DNA from: UBA4644 sp900555855
GTDB lineage: Bacteria; Bacillota; Clostridia; Oscillospirales; Butyricicoccaceae
Direction: 5' to 3'
Length of the DNA stretch: 25,981 bases
NCBI GenBank assembly: GCA_052289195.1
Contig: DAWAJD010000027.1
Location: 1 to 25,981 of the forward strand
Shown here: piece after piece, positions 17,665-24,435 of the stretch
Layout: each line of letters opens with the position of its first letter
How positions within the stretch are numbered: the stretch's first letter is position 1
The notes under the pieces: model-generated
What the model saw: only the letters and a program-made list of their open reading frames with translations
Database searches by the model: none
Told to the model about the DNA's origin: nothing
Program-made: the position numbers and the translations under genes

Positions 17665-18603
17665 TTATTTCTTTTCCGAGATGAACTTTTCCACCTGCAT
17701 GGCGGCGATGGCGCCATCGGCGCAGGCAGTGACCACCTGACGCAGGGACTTGACGCGGATATCGCCGGCGGCATAGACGCCCTCCAGGTTGGTGTGCATA
17801 TCAGCGTCGGTGAGGATATAGCCCCGATCCATATCCAGCATCCCCTCAAACAGGGCGGAATTGGGATTGTAGCCGATGAAGCCAAACAGGCCGAAGATGC
17901 CGTCGTCGGGATCGGCGTCGATGCGGGTCAGCTCGCCGGTCTTCACATTTTTGACCACCATGTAGCTCATGAGCTCGTCGCCGCCCACTTCGTCCACAAC
18001 GGTGTCCCACATGAAGTGCAGCTTGGGGTTCTTGAAGGCCTTCTCCTGAATGGACTTGGCCGCCCGCAGCTCGTTGCGGCGATGGATGATGGTGACCTTG
18101 CGGGCAAACTTGGTGAGATACATGGCCTCTTCCACGGCAGAATCGCCGCCGCCCACCACATAGACCTCAAAGTCCTCGAAAAACGCGGCGTCGCAGGTGG
18201 CGCAGAAGGAGATGCCCTTGCCGATATATTTACCTTCGTTCTTGCAGCCGATGGGCTTGGGGAAGGCGCCGGTGGCGATGATCACCGCGTGGGCCAGATA
18301 TTCGCCCTTCAGGCCGGTGAGCTTCTTCACTTCGCCGGAGAGCTCCACGCTCTTGATGGTGTCGCTGACCCGCTGGGCGCCGAAATGCTCCGCCTGCTTG
18401 GTCATGCGCTCGATCAGGCTGCGGCCGGAATCGCCTTCCACGCCGCCGGGATAGTTTTCGATCTCATCGGTGATGGCGATCTGGCCGCCGTCCTGGCCCT
18501 TTTCGATGATCAGGGTGTCCAGACGGGCGCGGCCGGCATAAAGCCCGGCAGTCAGGCCGGCAGGGCCTGCGCCCAAAACGATCACATCATAAATCTTGTC
18601 CAT
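17665..18603 (-). CDS. trxB: Thioredoxin reductase (NADPH-dependent type)
   Basis: A 312-residue flavoprotein that reduces the adjacent thioredoxin. The FAD-binding loop GAGPAGLTAG lies at residues 11-20. The redox-active pair CATC is Cys134 and Cys137, in SFCATCDA. The NAD(P)H-binding loop is VGGGDSAVEEA, and the HRRNELRA segment carries the arginines typical of NADPH-preferring enzymes. The C-terminal FAD motif is GVYAAGDIR followed by LRQVVTACADGAIAA. The ATG at 18603 follows AAGGAG. A 245-bp spacer with two strong hairpins separates it from grdB upstream, and trxA starts 38 bp downstream. It is grouped with the operon as the electron entry point for glycine reduction. Confidence 0.96.
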   Translation of the reverse strand: MDKIYDVIVLGAGPAGLTAGLYAGRARLDTLIIEKGQDGGQIAITDEIENYPGGVEGDSGRSLIERMTKQAEHFGAQRVSDTIKSVELSGEVKKLTGLKGEYLAHAVIIATGAFPKPIGCKNEGKYIGKGISFCATCDAAFFEDFEVYVVGGGDSAVEEAMYLTKFARKVTIIHRRNELRAAKSIQEKAFKNPKLHFMWDTVVDEVGGDELMSYMVVKNVKTGELTRIDADPDDGIFGLFGFIGYNPNSALFEGMLDMDRGYILTDADMHTNLEGVYAAGDIRVKSLRQVVTACADGAIAAMQVEKFISEKK

Positions 18604-18848
18604 GCAATTTCGCTCCTTACTGTCACGATAAAAATAATCACGGTCTATCGCTGTTCCTCCCCGCCCGCAGGCTTGGAAAAACAAATTGTTTCATTCCCGG
18701 CCGCCGCAAAACAGACCGGGAAGATCCGGAGCCTTCTCCCGACCTTCCCCGTCCGCTTTTTTGCCCCGCAAACGCGCTGGCTTTGTGGGGCCCTCCCGGA
18801 GGCCGCAGTCTCCGGGAGGGAGAAAACGCTTGGTTATATGCCTGAGAA
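18604..18848 (-). other. grdB-trxB spacer with two strong hairpins
   Basis: The longest non-coding stretch inside the operon. Hairpin one (18791-18820): 11-bp perfect arms CCCTCCCGGAG and CTCCGGGAGGG with an 8-nt loop. Hairpin two (18718-18749): GGGAAGGTC pairs with GATCTTCCC (one G-U), then a G-G mismatch, then GGAG with CTCC closing loop AAGG. Neither is followed by a U run. I see no ORF and no convincing promoter for trxB here. Confidence 0.6.
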
Positions 18849-20153
18849 TCAAGCCTCAAAAATGGTTTGGTCCTCAACGGGAGTGGCCAGGGCTTCCAGA
18901 GCGCGGCTGACCAGCTTCTTCCGCAGGGCATATTCCTCCTCATGAGACAGGGCGGGGTTGCCCAGGGGATGAGGAATGGCGATGGTGGGAACGATCCGGT
19001 TGGCGCCCACCGTCATGGAGATCGGGGTGACCGTGCACATATGCACCACGGGGATGCCGGCACGCTCAATTTCTTTGACCATCGTTGCACCGCAACGCGT
19101 GCAGGTGCCTCAAGTGGAGGTCATGATAACGGCGTCGACGCCGGCTGCCAGCAGCTTCTTCGCGTAATCCGCGGCGAAGGCCTTGGCGGAAGCAACGGCG
19201 GTTCCGTTACCAACGGTGGTGTAGAAGAAATCATGGAGCTTGCCGATCTTGCCCTCCCGCTCAAACTCGCGGAGCACATCCACGGGCAGGACGCGGTTGG
19301 GATCCTCATTGGCATAGACAGGGTCGTAGCCGCCGTGGGCGGTCTCATACTTGTCAGAGGTCAGGCTCTGCACGCCGGCGATGTTGTATTCGCCATAGTG
19401 AGAGGCAGAAGAGGATTCGATATGATCGGGGTTGCCCTTGGGGACGATACCGCCGGAGGTGCACAGGGCGATGGTCGCCTTGGACAGATCCTTAACAGCG
19501 GGATTGGGGGGAACGCGGTCGAAGGACGGCATGGGATATTCGGTAACGAAGGGCTTGCCCGCCAGCTTCTTCACCAGCATATCCACGGCGCGCTTTGCGC
19601 CCCGCTCCTTCTCGAAGAAGTTCACGCGGACGCCCATGTTCATATAGCCTTCCTCGCAGGAAGCGCCGATCTTCTCGCCCTTCATGATCTTCAGGGCCAG
19701 GTTGGCCATCACGGGGGCGGCCTTGCGCATACCGGCGGCGGAGTTGGCGGTGGCGACGATCATGACCTTGTTCTTCAGATCTGCGCCGGGGTTCTCTTCA
19801 TACATACCGGTGAGCACGGGGATGCCCAGCTCCTCCTTGACGGCCGCGCAGATGTTGGCGCAGGCATAGCCGTAACGGCCGGCGTTGAAGGCGGGACCCG
19901 CGATGAACAGATCGGGCTTTTCCGCCTTGACCCATTCCAGGATCTGCGCCTTGGCGTCCTTCTCATGCTCTGCAAAATAGGAGTCGCCGCAGACGATGGT
20001 CTTCACGATCTCCGCCTCGCCCTTCCAGGCCTGATTCAGGGCCATACCGGGGCCGACGAAGCCCTCCCGCAGCTCGGGAGCGATGTGAGCCATTTCCTCG
20101 CCGCCGATCTGGGCGAAGAACTGGTTGATATAGTGTACGACACGATAGCTCAT
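18849..20153 (-). CDS. grdB: Glycine reductase selenoprotein B (GrdB), UGA recoded as Sec348
   Basis: The selenocysteine subunit of substrate-specific protein B. With the pyruvoyl subunits of GrdE it attacks the activated glycine and transfers the carboxymethyl group to GrdA. The ATG at 20153 follows AAAGGAGG and gives MSYRVVHYINQFFAQIGGEE. The in-frame TGA at 19112-19110 sits in VDAVIMTST-Sec-GTCTRCGATMVKE, the family Sec site with Cys three residues later. Read through, the protein is 434 residues, close to the family length. Later motifs are HMCTVTPISMTVGANRIVP and AIPHPLGNPALS. grdE ends 22 bp upstream. Location beside grdE and the full glycine reductase set favours glycine as substrate; the sarcosine and betaine paralogues GrdF and GrdH are similar and not fully excluded. 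Confidence 0.96.
19086..19112 (-). other. Selenocysteine UGA codon of grdB with candidate SECIS stem
   Basis: TGA at 19112-19110 is followed after 6 nt by TGCAC, an 8-nt loop and GTGCA (19103-19086). An alternative pairing is GCACC with GGTGC (19108-19104 and 19091-19087). Either would put a small hairpin just behind the codon, where bacterial SECIS elements lie. The recoding is certain from protein conservation; the exact SECIS fold is not. Confidence 0.75.
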
Positions 20154-20175
20154 GGTGTTTCCTCCTTTCCTTTCG

Positions 20176-21474
20176 TTATCTGGCGCTGTAGCAGTTAAAG
20201 CCCATCTCGTTGGTGGCGCCGGTGATGACCTGGAGCTCCGCCTCGATGGAGCCGTCGGGCTGCAGGGAGCCTGCATGGCCGCCGGCGATAACATCCACAT
20301 AATCCAGCGTGCCGATGACCTTGTCCAGCTTGGGCAGATGGATCACCTCATTGGCGTTGCCGCCGGTGACCACAGCGTCGGCCAGAGGATCGGCGTCGGC
20401 CAGAGACTGGGACTTGCCATCCTGACCGGCATATTCATCGGTGATGATGGTGGTCTTAACGCCCTGAAGCTCGATCTTCTTGGTGTTCATGATCAGGTCG
20501 GTATCGGGGTTGCCGAAGCCCTCCTGAGAGACGATGGCGCCGTCCAGATCCAGCAGGCGGCAGAGCTTCGCGGTCCAGTCAGAGGAGCGCTGCTTGTCGG
20601 CCAGATAGACATTTTCATTGGTGATGATGTTGCAGACATAGTTCAGCGTCTTGCCGTGGGCAGCGAACAGCTCGGCCACCACAGGGTTGTTCTGATGATG
20701 GTAGGTGGTGTTCTTGTCGCAGGCAGACACGCAGTTACCGGACAGGATCGCGCCGTCCATGGTCTCGGTGGGATAAATGATGGTGGTCAGAGAGCGCTTG
20801 GCGTCCACGCCGTAGACATAGGTGTCATGCAGCAGGCCCTGGGACTGCAGCATATGCACATAGCCAACGCGGGGCAGGCCGGGCAGCTTCTCGATGCCCT
20901 CCTTGATACCGTAGGTCTCGAAGGTCTTGACCTCGTCGGGGGTCAGCTCCCGGGCCAGCTCGCCCAGGAAGGTGGCGGCGCGCAGACCGGCGATGCGGAC
21001 GGCGTGCTCATACTCATGGCGATGCTCCATATAGTCCGCCACGGGCTCGGCCACGACCACGAAATTCTGCAGCTTGCTGAAGGGCGTATACTGGGCGCCG
21101 GGGCCGGTCATGTCGATGATGCCCTCCTGGAAGCCCACGATCTTACCGGCAGTGACCACGGCCATGCCGCGGAGCACATGGGTGCGGCCGGAGCCCACGG
21201 TATCCACCTTGGAAATGACGCCGGGGAACTCGCCGCCGGGGCCCTCCACCTTCACGCGGGGCTCGATCACATCCTTGACAGGGGTGATGCGAACGCTCTC
21301 GCCGGGTCTGGCAATGTCAAAGCTGAACTCCTTGACCCACTGCCGGACATCGTCATCCTGGTACATGAAAGCCTTCACGGCTTCCGCGTCCACGAAGAGC
21401 GTTCCGTTTTCTACCTTGCATTCGTTTGAAAATTGAATGTCGTTAATCTGGATAAAACCCAGTTCCAACTTCAA
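20176..21474 (-). CDS. grdE: Glycine reductase protein B pyruvoyl-subunit precursor (GrdE)
   Basis: A proprotein that is cleaved into two subunits, the new N-terminus becoming a pyruvoyl group that forms a Schiff base with the glycine amino group. The family site SGNCVSACDKNTTYHH is present, with the expected pyruvoyl-forming Cys near residue 248. Other conserved stretches are PGESVRITPVKDVIEPRVKV, VSKVDTVGSGRTHVLRG (as ISKVDTVGSG), QSQGLLHDTYVYGVDAK, ITNENVYLADKQRSS and VVTGGNANEV. A GTG at 21483 is the longest possible start, but AAGGAGG abuts it. The TTG at 21474 has about 8 bp spacing and yields MKLELGFIQI, which matches how family members begin; length 432 residues. It lies between grdX (24 bp) and grdB (22 bp). 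Confidence 0.95.
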   Translation of the reverse strand: MKLELGFIQINDIQFSNECKVENGTLFVDAEAVKAFMYQDDDVRQWVKEFSFDIARPGESVRITPVKDVIEPRVKVEGPGGEFPGVISKVDTVGSGRTHVLRGMAVVTAGKIVGFQEGIIDMTGPGAQYTPFSKLQNFVVVAEPVADYMEHRHEYEHAVRIAGLRAATFLGELARELTPDEVKTFETYGIKEGIEKLPGLPRVGYVHMLQSQGLLHDTYVYGVDAKRSLTTIIYPTETMDGAILSGNCVSACDKNTTYHHQNNPVVAELFAAHGKTLNYVCNIITNENVYLADKQRSSDWTAKLCRLLDLDGAIVSQEGFGNPDTDLIMNTKKIELQGVKTTIITDEYAGQDGKSQSLADADPLADAVVTGGNANEVIHLPKLDKVIGTLDYVDVIAGGHAGSLQPDGSIEAELQVITGATNEMGFNCYSAR

Positions 21475-21498
21475 AGCGAACACCTCCTTCTTCCGTTT

Positions 21499-21912
21499 TT
21501 AGAAATTCCTTCTATTACTAAGACCCGAGAGGGCGTCCAGATCCAGGGCGCCGCAGATCAGGGTATAGTCCACCAGCTGAAAATCCTTCAGGATCTTCTC
21601 CGTCAGCTCCCGCCTGTGGGGGGTAAACTTGTCGTAGGTCTCGATGGCGGAGGAGATCAGCGCGGCCTCCATCGCGTCCATGCCGCGGGCTTTTCTGGAG
21701 ACGGCGATGGTTTTATAAGGCGTTTCCTTGGGCTTGACGCTGCCGGACAGGGGATGGGTATACATCCGATGCCCCGCATAGACCAGGTCCCGCACCTTCA
21801 CCAGGATCTCCCGGTAGCCGGTCTCCTCATAATCCACCTCATACCGCTCCGGCAGGCACTGCCTGACCAGCGGGTTATTCGTCACGATCCGGAGCTCTGC
21901 TGCGCTTTCCAT
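21499..21912 (-). CDS. grdX: GrdX family protein
   Basis: A 137-residue conserved protein usually found first in glycine reductase operons; its biochemical role is not known. Recognisable family motifs are IVTNNPLV near the N-terminus, VKVRDLVYAGHRMYTHPL followed by SGSVKPKETPYKTI, a helix with SSAIETYDKF, and KDFQLVDYTLI near the end. The ATG at 21912 follows GGGAGG; an in-frame ATG at 21960 lies within the riboswitch terminator hairpin and is rejected. It is the first gene after the glycine riboswitch, so its expression responds directly to the switch. Confidence 0.93.
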   Translation of the reverse strand: MESAAELRIVTNNPLVRQCLPERYEVDYEETGYREILVKVRDLVYAGHRMYTHPLSGSVKPKETPYKTIAVSRKARGMDAMEAALISSAIETYDKFTPHRRELTEKILKDFQLVDYTLICGALDLDALSGLSNRRNF

Positions 21913-21932
21913 GATACCTCCCGGGCTCTCTG

Positions 21933-21974
21933 AAAAGAAAAAGGCGGAACAGCATAGCAAAAAAGCTGTGCCGC
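21933..21974 (-). terminator. Riboswitch-controlled intrinsic terminator before grdX
   Basis: Arms GCGGCACAGC and GCTGTTCCGC pair in 9 of 10 positions around an 11-nt loop, followed by a U-rich tract (CTTTTTCTTTTC). It begins 5 nt after the P1 helix of aptamer 2, the standard place for an expression platform. Because the operon breaks glycine down, an ON switch (glycine prevents termination) is the logical sense; this is inferred. Confidence 0.8.
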
Positions 21975-21978
21975 TCCG

Positions 21979-22151
21979 CTCTGTTCTGAAACCTGAGAGA
22001 TTCCCTGTTTGTGCGGCAGGTTGCTCCTTTGGTGCTTTCGCTCTCCAGAGTGTCGTCCGCTTCCGGTCTGTTTACCTGAGATGTTCGCCAGCGGCAGGCG
22101 GCCGCTGGTTTATTCCGTCGGTCCCGCCCCGCAGGGCAGATTTCCCGGAAG
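21979..22151 (-). promoter_or_regulatory. Tandem glycine riboswitch (two aptamers)
   Basis: Aptamer 2 (22050-21979) is nearly consensus: P1 CTCTG with CAGAG, P2 GAGAG with CTCTC, the core GCACCAAAGGAGCAA, a P3b hairpin CCTG/CAGG, and CTCTCAGG. Aptamer 1 (22151-22060) has P1 CTTCCGG with CCGGAAG, the core ACCGACGGAATAAACC, a strong hairpin CCAGCGGC with GCCGCTGG, and ATCTCAGGTAAA. The linker GGACGACACTCTGGAGAG matches the interdomain linker of known tandem glycine riboswitches. It sits between the grd promoter and the terminator before grdX and senses the substrate of the enzyme it controls. Confidence 0.93.
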
Positions 22152-22183
22152 TTTCCTCCAACTTATATTTATATTTCCGATCA

Positions 22184-22204
22184 TTTGGCGGAAGACCCAC
22201 CAAA
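22184..22204 (-). other. Hairpin at the 5' end of the grd transcript
   Basis: Arms TTTGGTGG and CCGCCAAA (8 bp, one G-U) close a 5-nt loop. They begin within a few bases of the transcription start expected from the promoter at 22213-22241. A stem at the extreme 5' end typically protects mRNA from 5' decay; an alternative role is pairing with the riboswitch linker. Confidence 0.5.
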
Positions 22205-22212
22205 CCATTGAT

Positions 22213-22241
22213 ATTATACCGAATTTTTTTCTGCTTGTAAA
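22213..22241 (-). promoter_or_regulatory. Sigma-70-type promoter of the glycine reductase operon
   Basis: TTTACA (22241-22236) and a perfect TATAAT (22218-22213) are separated by exactly 17 bp. This is near-consensus and is correctly placed about 60 bp before aptamer 1. Confidence 0.88.
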
Positions 22242-22311
22242 GCCCCCTGTCCCCGGAAAATACCGTTTCTTTGCCGGAAAAGCGAAGGTTTTTTCTTGCT
22301 TTTTTGGACAG

Positions 22312-22346
22312 AAAACACCGCGGCAGGATTTGGCCCTGCCGCGGTG
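22312..22346 (-). terminator. Intrinsic terminator after tRNA-Sec
   Basis: A perfect 12-bp stem, CACCGCGGCAGG with CCTGCCGCGGTG, has a 7-nt loop and is followed on the minus strand by TTTTC. It starts 5 bp after the tRNA CCA end and insulates the grd promoter from the sel genes. Confidence 0.85.
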
Positions 22347-22350
22347 CCTT

Positions 22351-22447
22351 TGGCGGGAACATGTGGGAATCGAACCCACCTAGGCAGCTCTTCACCACCC
22401 TCACTGGTTTTGAAGACCAGGGGGCACACCAGCACCCATCTGCTCCC
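22351..22447 (-). tRNA. selC: tRNA-Sec (anticodon UCA)
   Basis: A 97-nt tRNA with encoded CCA. The acceptor arms GGGAGCAG and ATGTTCCC give seven pairs, the eighth being G-A. The 6-bp D stem GGGTGC with GTGCCC closes a 4-nt loop, as in bacterial tRNA-Sec. The anticodon stem CTGGT/ACCAG encloses loop CTTCAAA with UCA (22413-22411). There is a long variable arm (GGTGG with CTGCC), and the T arm is GTGGG, TTCGATT, CCCAC. It reads the UGA codons in grdA and grdB after SelA converts seryl- to selenocysteyl-tRNA and SelB delivers it. Confidence 0.97.
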
Positions 22448-22460
22448 GGATGCGAAAGTC

Positions 22461-22489
22461 AGTATACCATAGCTTTCCCCAAAAAACAA
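22461..22489 (-). promoter_or_regulatory. Promoter of tRNA-Sec
   Basis: On the minus strand, TTGTTT (22489-22484) and TATACT (22466-22461) are 17 bp apart, and the -10 carries an extended TGG. Transcription would start about 5-7 nt before the tRNA 5' end. This suggests selC is expressed independently as well as by read-through from selB. Confidence 0.65.
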
Positions 22490-22524
22490 TGGAAAAAAAC
22501 ATTTTTTCCAAGTCTTCGCCTTTT

Positions 22525-24435
22525 TCAGAAGCCCTGACCCATCCGGCGGATATCGCCTTCCTTTTTCAGCATTTTGTTCTTGTCAAAATATTCCAGTACC
22601 GCCAGCGCATATTTCCGGGAGGTATCCAGCAGATCCCGGAACTCCGCCAGCGTCAGCTCGTCCTTTTCGGCAAAATGGGCCCTGGTCTTTTCCACGATAT
22701 CGTCGTAGACCTGCCGGTGGATGCAGATCTGGGGCGTGAGCATCACCAGCTCGCCGCCGGAGACCAGGCTCTCCACCACCTGTTTGCAGTCCGTAAGCTC
22801 ATTGGGGGCGAAGCCCGCATAGACCTCATCCAGACCCGGCGTTTCCAGCCCGGCCTTCCGATAGATCTGCAGCAGCTTTTCCTTCAGGGCGCTCTGCCGC
22901 TTGGTGAGATGGACGGAAAACTCCGCCAGCGCGAACCGGTCCCGCTCCGCCCGCAGCTTGCCCTCCCGGACGAACTCCCGCAGCACCGCGTCGCAGACGG
23001 CCTGATCGGTGTTCTTAAAGAGCTTCTGCCGCAGCTCCGCCACCCGCATGCCCGCATGGAGCGGGTTCTGCCGGTGATACTGCTCCAAAATGCTCCGGCA
23101 GCTTTCCCAGCGGGCGTCCAGCACGGAGGACGCCAAAAACCGTCCGGGCAGCGGCTCCGTGACCTTGCCCGCCGTGCAGAGATCCTGCAGCTGCCGCGCC
23201 AGCTCCTCCGGCTCCTGATGGAGCTTGGCTGCCAGCTGCTCCGCCGTGGGCAGGGCCAGCCCCTGCTCCGCCACCGTCTGCAGCAGCTTCTGGTCGCCGG
23301 AGCCGTTTTCCTTCACGGCCAGCGCCTCCAGCACCCGGGGATCGCTGCGCTTGTGCTTCATGGGACTGTCGTCCAGCACCACGCCGCCGCCGATGGTCTC
23401 CAGCGGCGAATAAAACCGCACCACGAACCGGTCGCCCGGCCGGGCGGAGATCTCCTCCGTCATGCGCAGCTGGGCATAGCAGCTCTCGCCGGGGCGCAGC
23501 GCGTCCCGATCCAGCAGCACCACCTTGCACAGACGCACGGAGGAGCCATGGAAAAAATGCACCTGCGAGCCGTTGAGGATGGTGCGGCGGCTCTCCCGCA
23601 GGTTCTGCAGGCGCACATCCAGCATCAGCGCAGTGCGCACCGAGCCGGGGCAGGCGATGGTATCGCCCCGGGCCAGGTCGCTCTTTTTCACGCCCGCCAG
23701 ATTGATGGCCACCCGCTGGCCCGCATAGGCCGTCTCCACATCCTTGCCGTGGACCTGCAGGTTCCGCACCCGGCAGACCGTCCCGCCGGGCAGGATCTCC
23801 GCCCCGTCGCCCACCGTCACCGCGCCCTCGATGAGGGTGCCCGTGACCACGGTGCCGAAGCCGTCGACGGAAAAGACCCGGTCGATGGGCAGCCGGTAAG
23901 GCGCCCGCAGGCTCTTTTCTGCCGCGCCGGCCACAAGCGCCTTCAGCGCCGCCTTCAGCTCCGGGATGCCCTCTCCCGTGGCGGCAGACACGCGAAACAC
24001 CGGCTTGCCCTCCAAAAAGGTCCCCTTGACCCGCTGGGCAATGTCCTCCTGCACCATGTCGATCCAGTCCGGATCCGCCATGTCGCACTTGGTGATGACC
24101 ACCACGCCGTCCCGGATGCCCAAAAGCTGCAGGATGCCCAGATGCTCCACCGTCTGGGGCATGAAGCCCTCGTCAGCGGCCACCACCAGCATGGCCAGAT
24201 CGATGCCGCCAGCCCCCGCCAGCATATTGCGGATGAGCTTTTCGTGGCCGGGGACATCCACGATGCCCGCCTGTGTGCCGTCGTCAAAATCCAGATGGGC
24301 AAAGCCCAGCTCGATGGTGATGCCCCGCTTTTTTTCCTCCAGCAGGCGGTCAGTGTCGATGCCGGTCAGAGCCTTGACCAGCATGGTCTTGCCGTGGTCC
24401 ACATGGCCCGCCGTGCCGATGATCACATGCTTCAT
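22525..24435 (-). CDS. selB: Selenocysteine-specific elongation factor SelB
   Basis: A 636-residue GTPase that carries Sec-tRNA to UGA codons marked by a SECIS stem. The GTP-binding motifs are in order: GHVDHGKT (residues 10-17), RGITIE in switch I, DVPGH, and TKCD. EF-Tu-like domains II and III follow (DRVFSVDGFGTVVTGT, RNLQVHGKDVETAYAGQRV). The C-terminal third is the winged-helix SECIS-binding region, ending in FRDLLDTSRKYALAVLEYFDKN and a RRMG-containing tail. The ATG at 24435 overlaps the selA stop (ATGA), so the two are translationally coupled. The stop is TGA, and tRNA-Sec follows 77 bp downstream. Length and domain order are normal. Confidence 0.97.
   Translation of the reverse strand: MKHVIIGTAGHVDHGKTMLVKALTGIDTDRLLEEKKRGITIELGFAHLDFDDGTQAGIVDVPGHEKLIRNMLAGAGGIDLAMLVVAADEGFMPQTVEHLGILQLLGIRDGVVVITKCDMADPDWIDMVQEDIAQRVKGTFLEGKPVFRVSAATGEGIPELKAALKALVAGAAEKSLRAPYRLPIDRVFSVDGFGTVVTGTLIEGAVTVGDGAEILPGGTVCRVRNLQVHGKDVETAYAGQRVAINLAGVKKSDLARGDTIACPGSVRTALMLDVRLQNLRESRRTILNGSQVHFFHGSSVRLCKVVLLDRDALRPGESCYAQLRMTEEISARPGDRFVVRFYSPLETIGGGVVLDDSPMKHKRSDPRVLEALAVKENGSGDQKLLQTVAEQGLALPTAEQLAAKLHQEPEELARQLQDLCTAGKVTEPLPGRFLASSVLDARWESCRSILEQYHRQNPLHAGMRVAELRQKLFKNTDQAVCDAVLREFVREGKLRAERDRFALAEFSVHLTKRQSALKEKLLQIYRKAGLETPGLDEVYAGFAPNELTDCKQVVESLVSGGELVMLTPQICIHRQVYDDIVEKTRAHFAEKDELTLAEFRDLLDTSRKYALAVLEYFDKNKMLKKEGDIRRMGQGF

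Noticed and set aside
17659..20198. Plus-strand frames opposite trxB and grdB (about 430-440 codons)
   Set aside because: His/Gly-rich antisense frames opposite well-recognised genes, with no start signals.
21499..21960. Longer grdX starting at 21960
   Set aside because: The upstream ATG lies within the riboswitch terminator stem-loop, and the added residues are unlike the family N-terminus.
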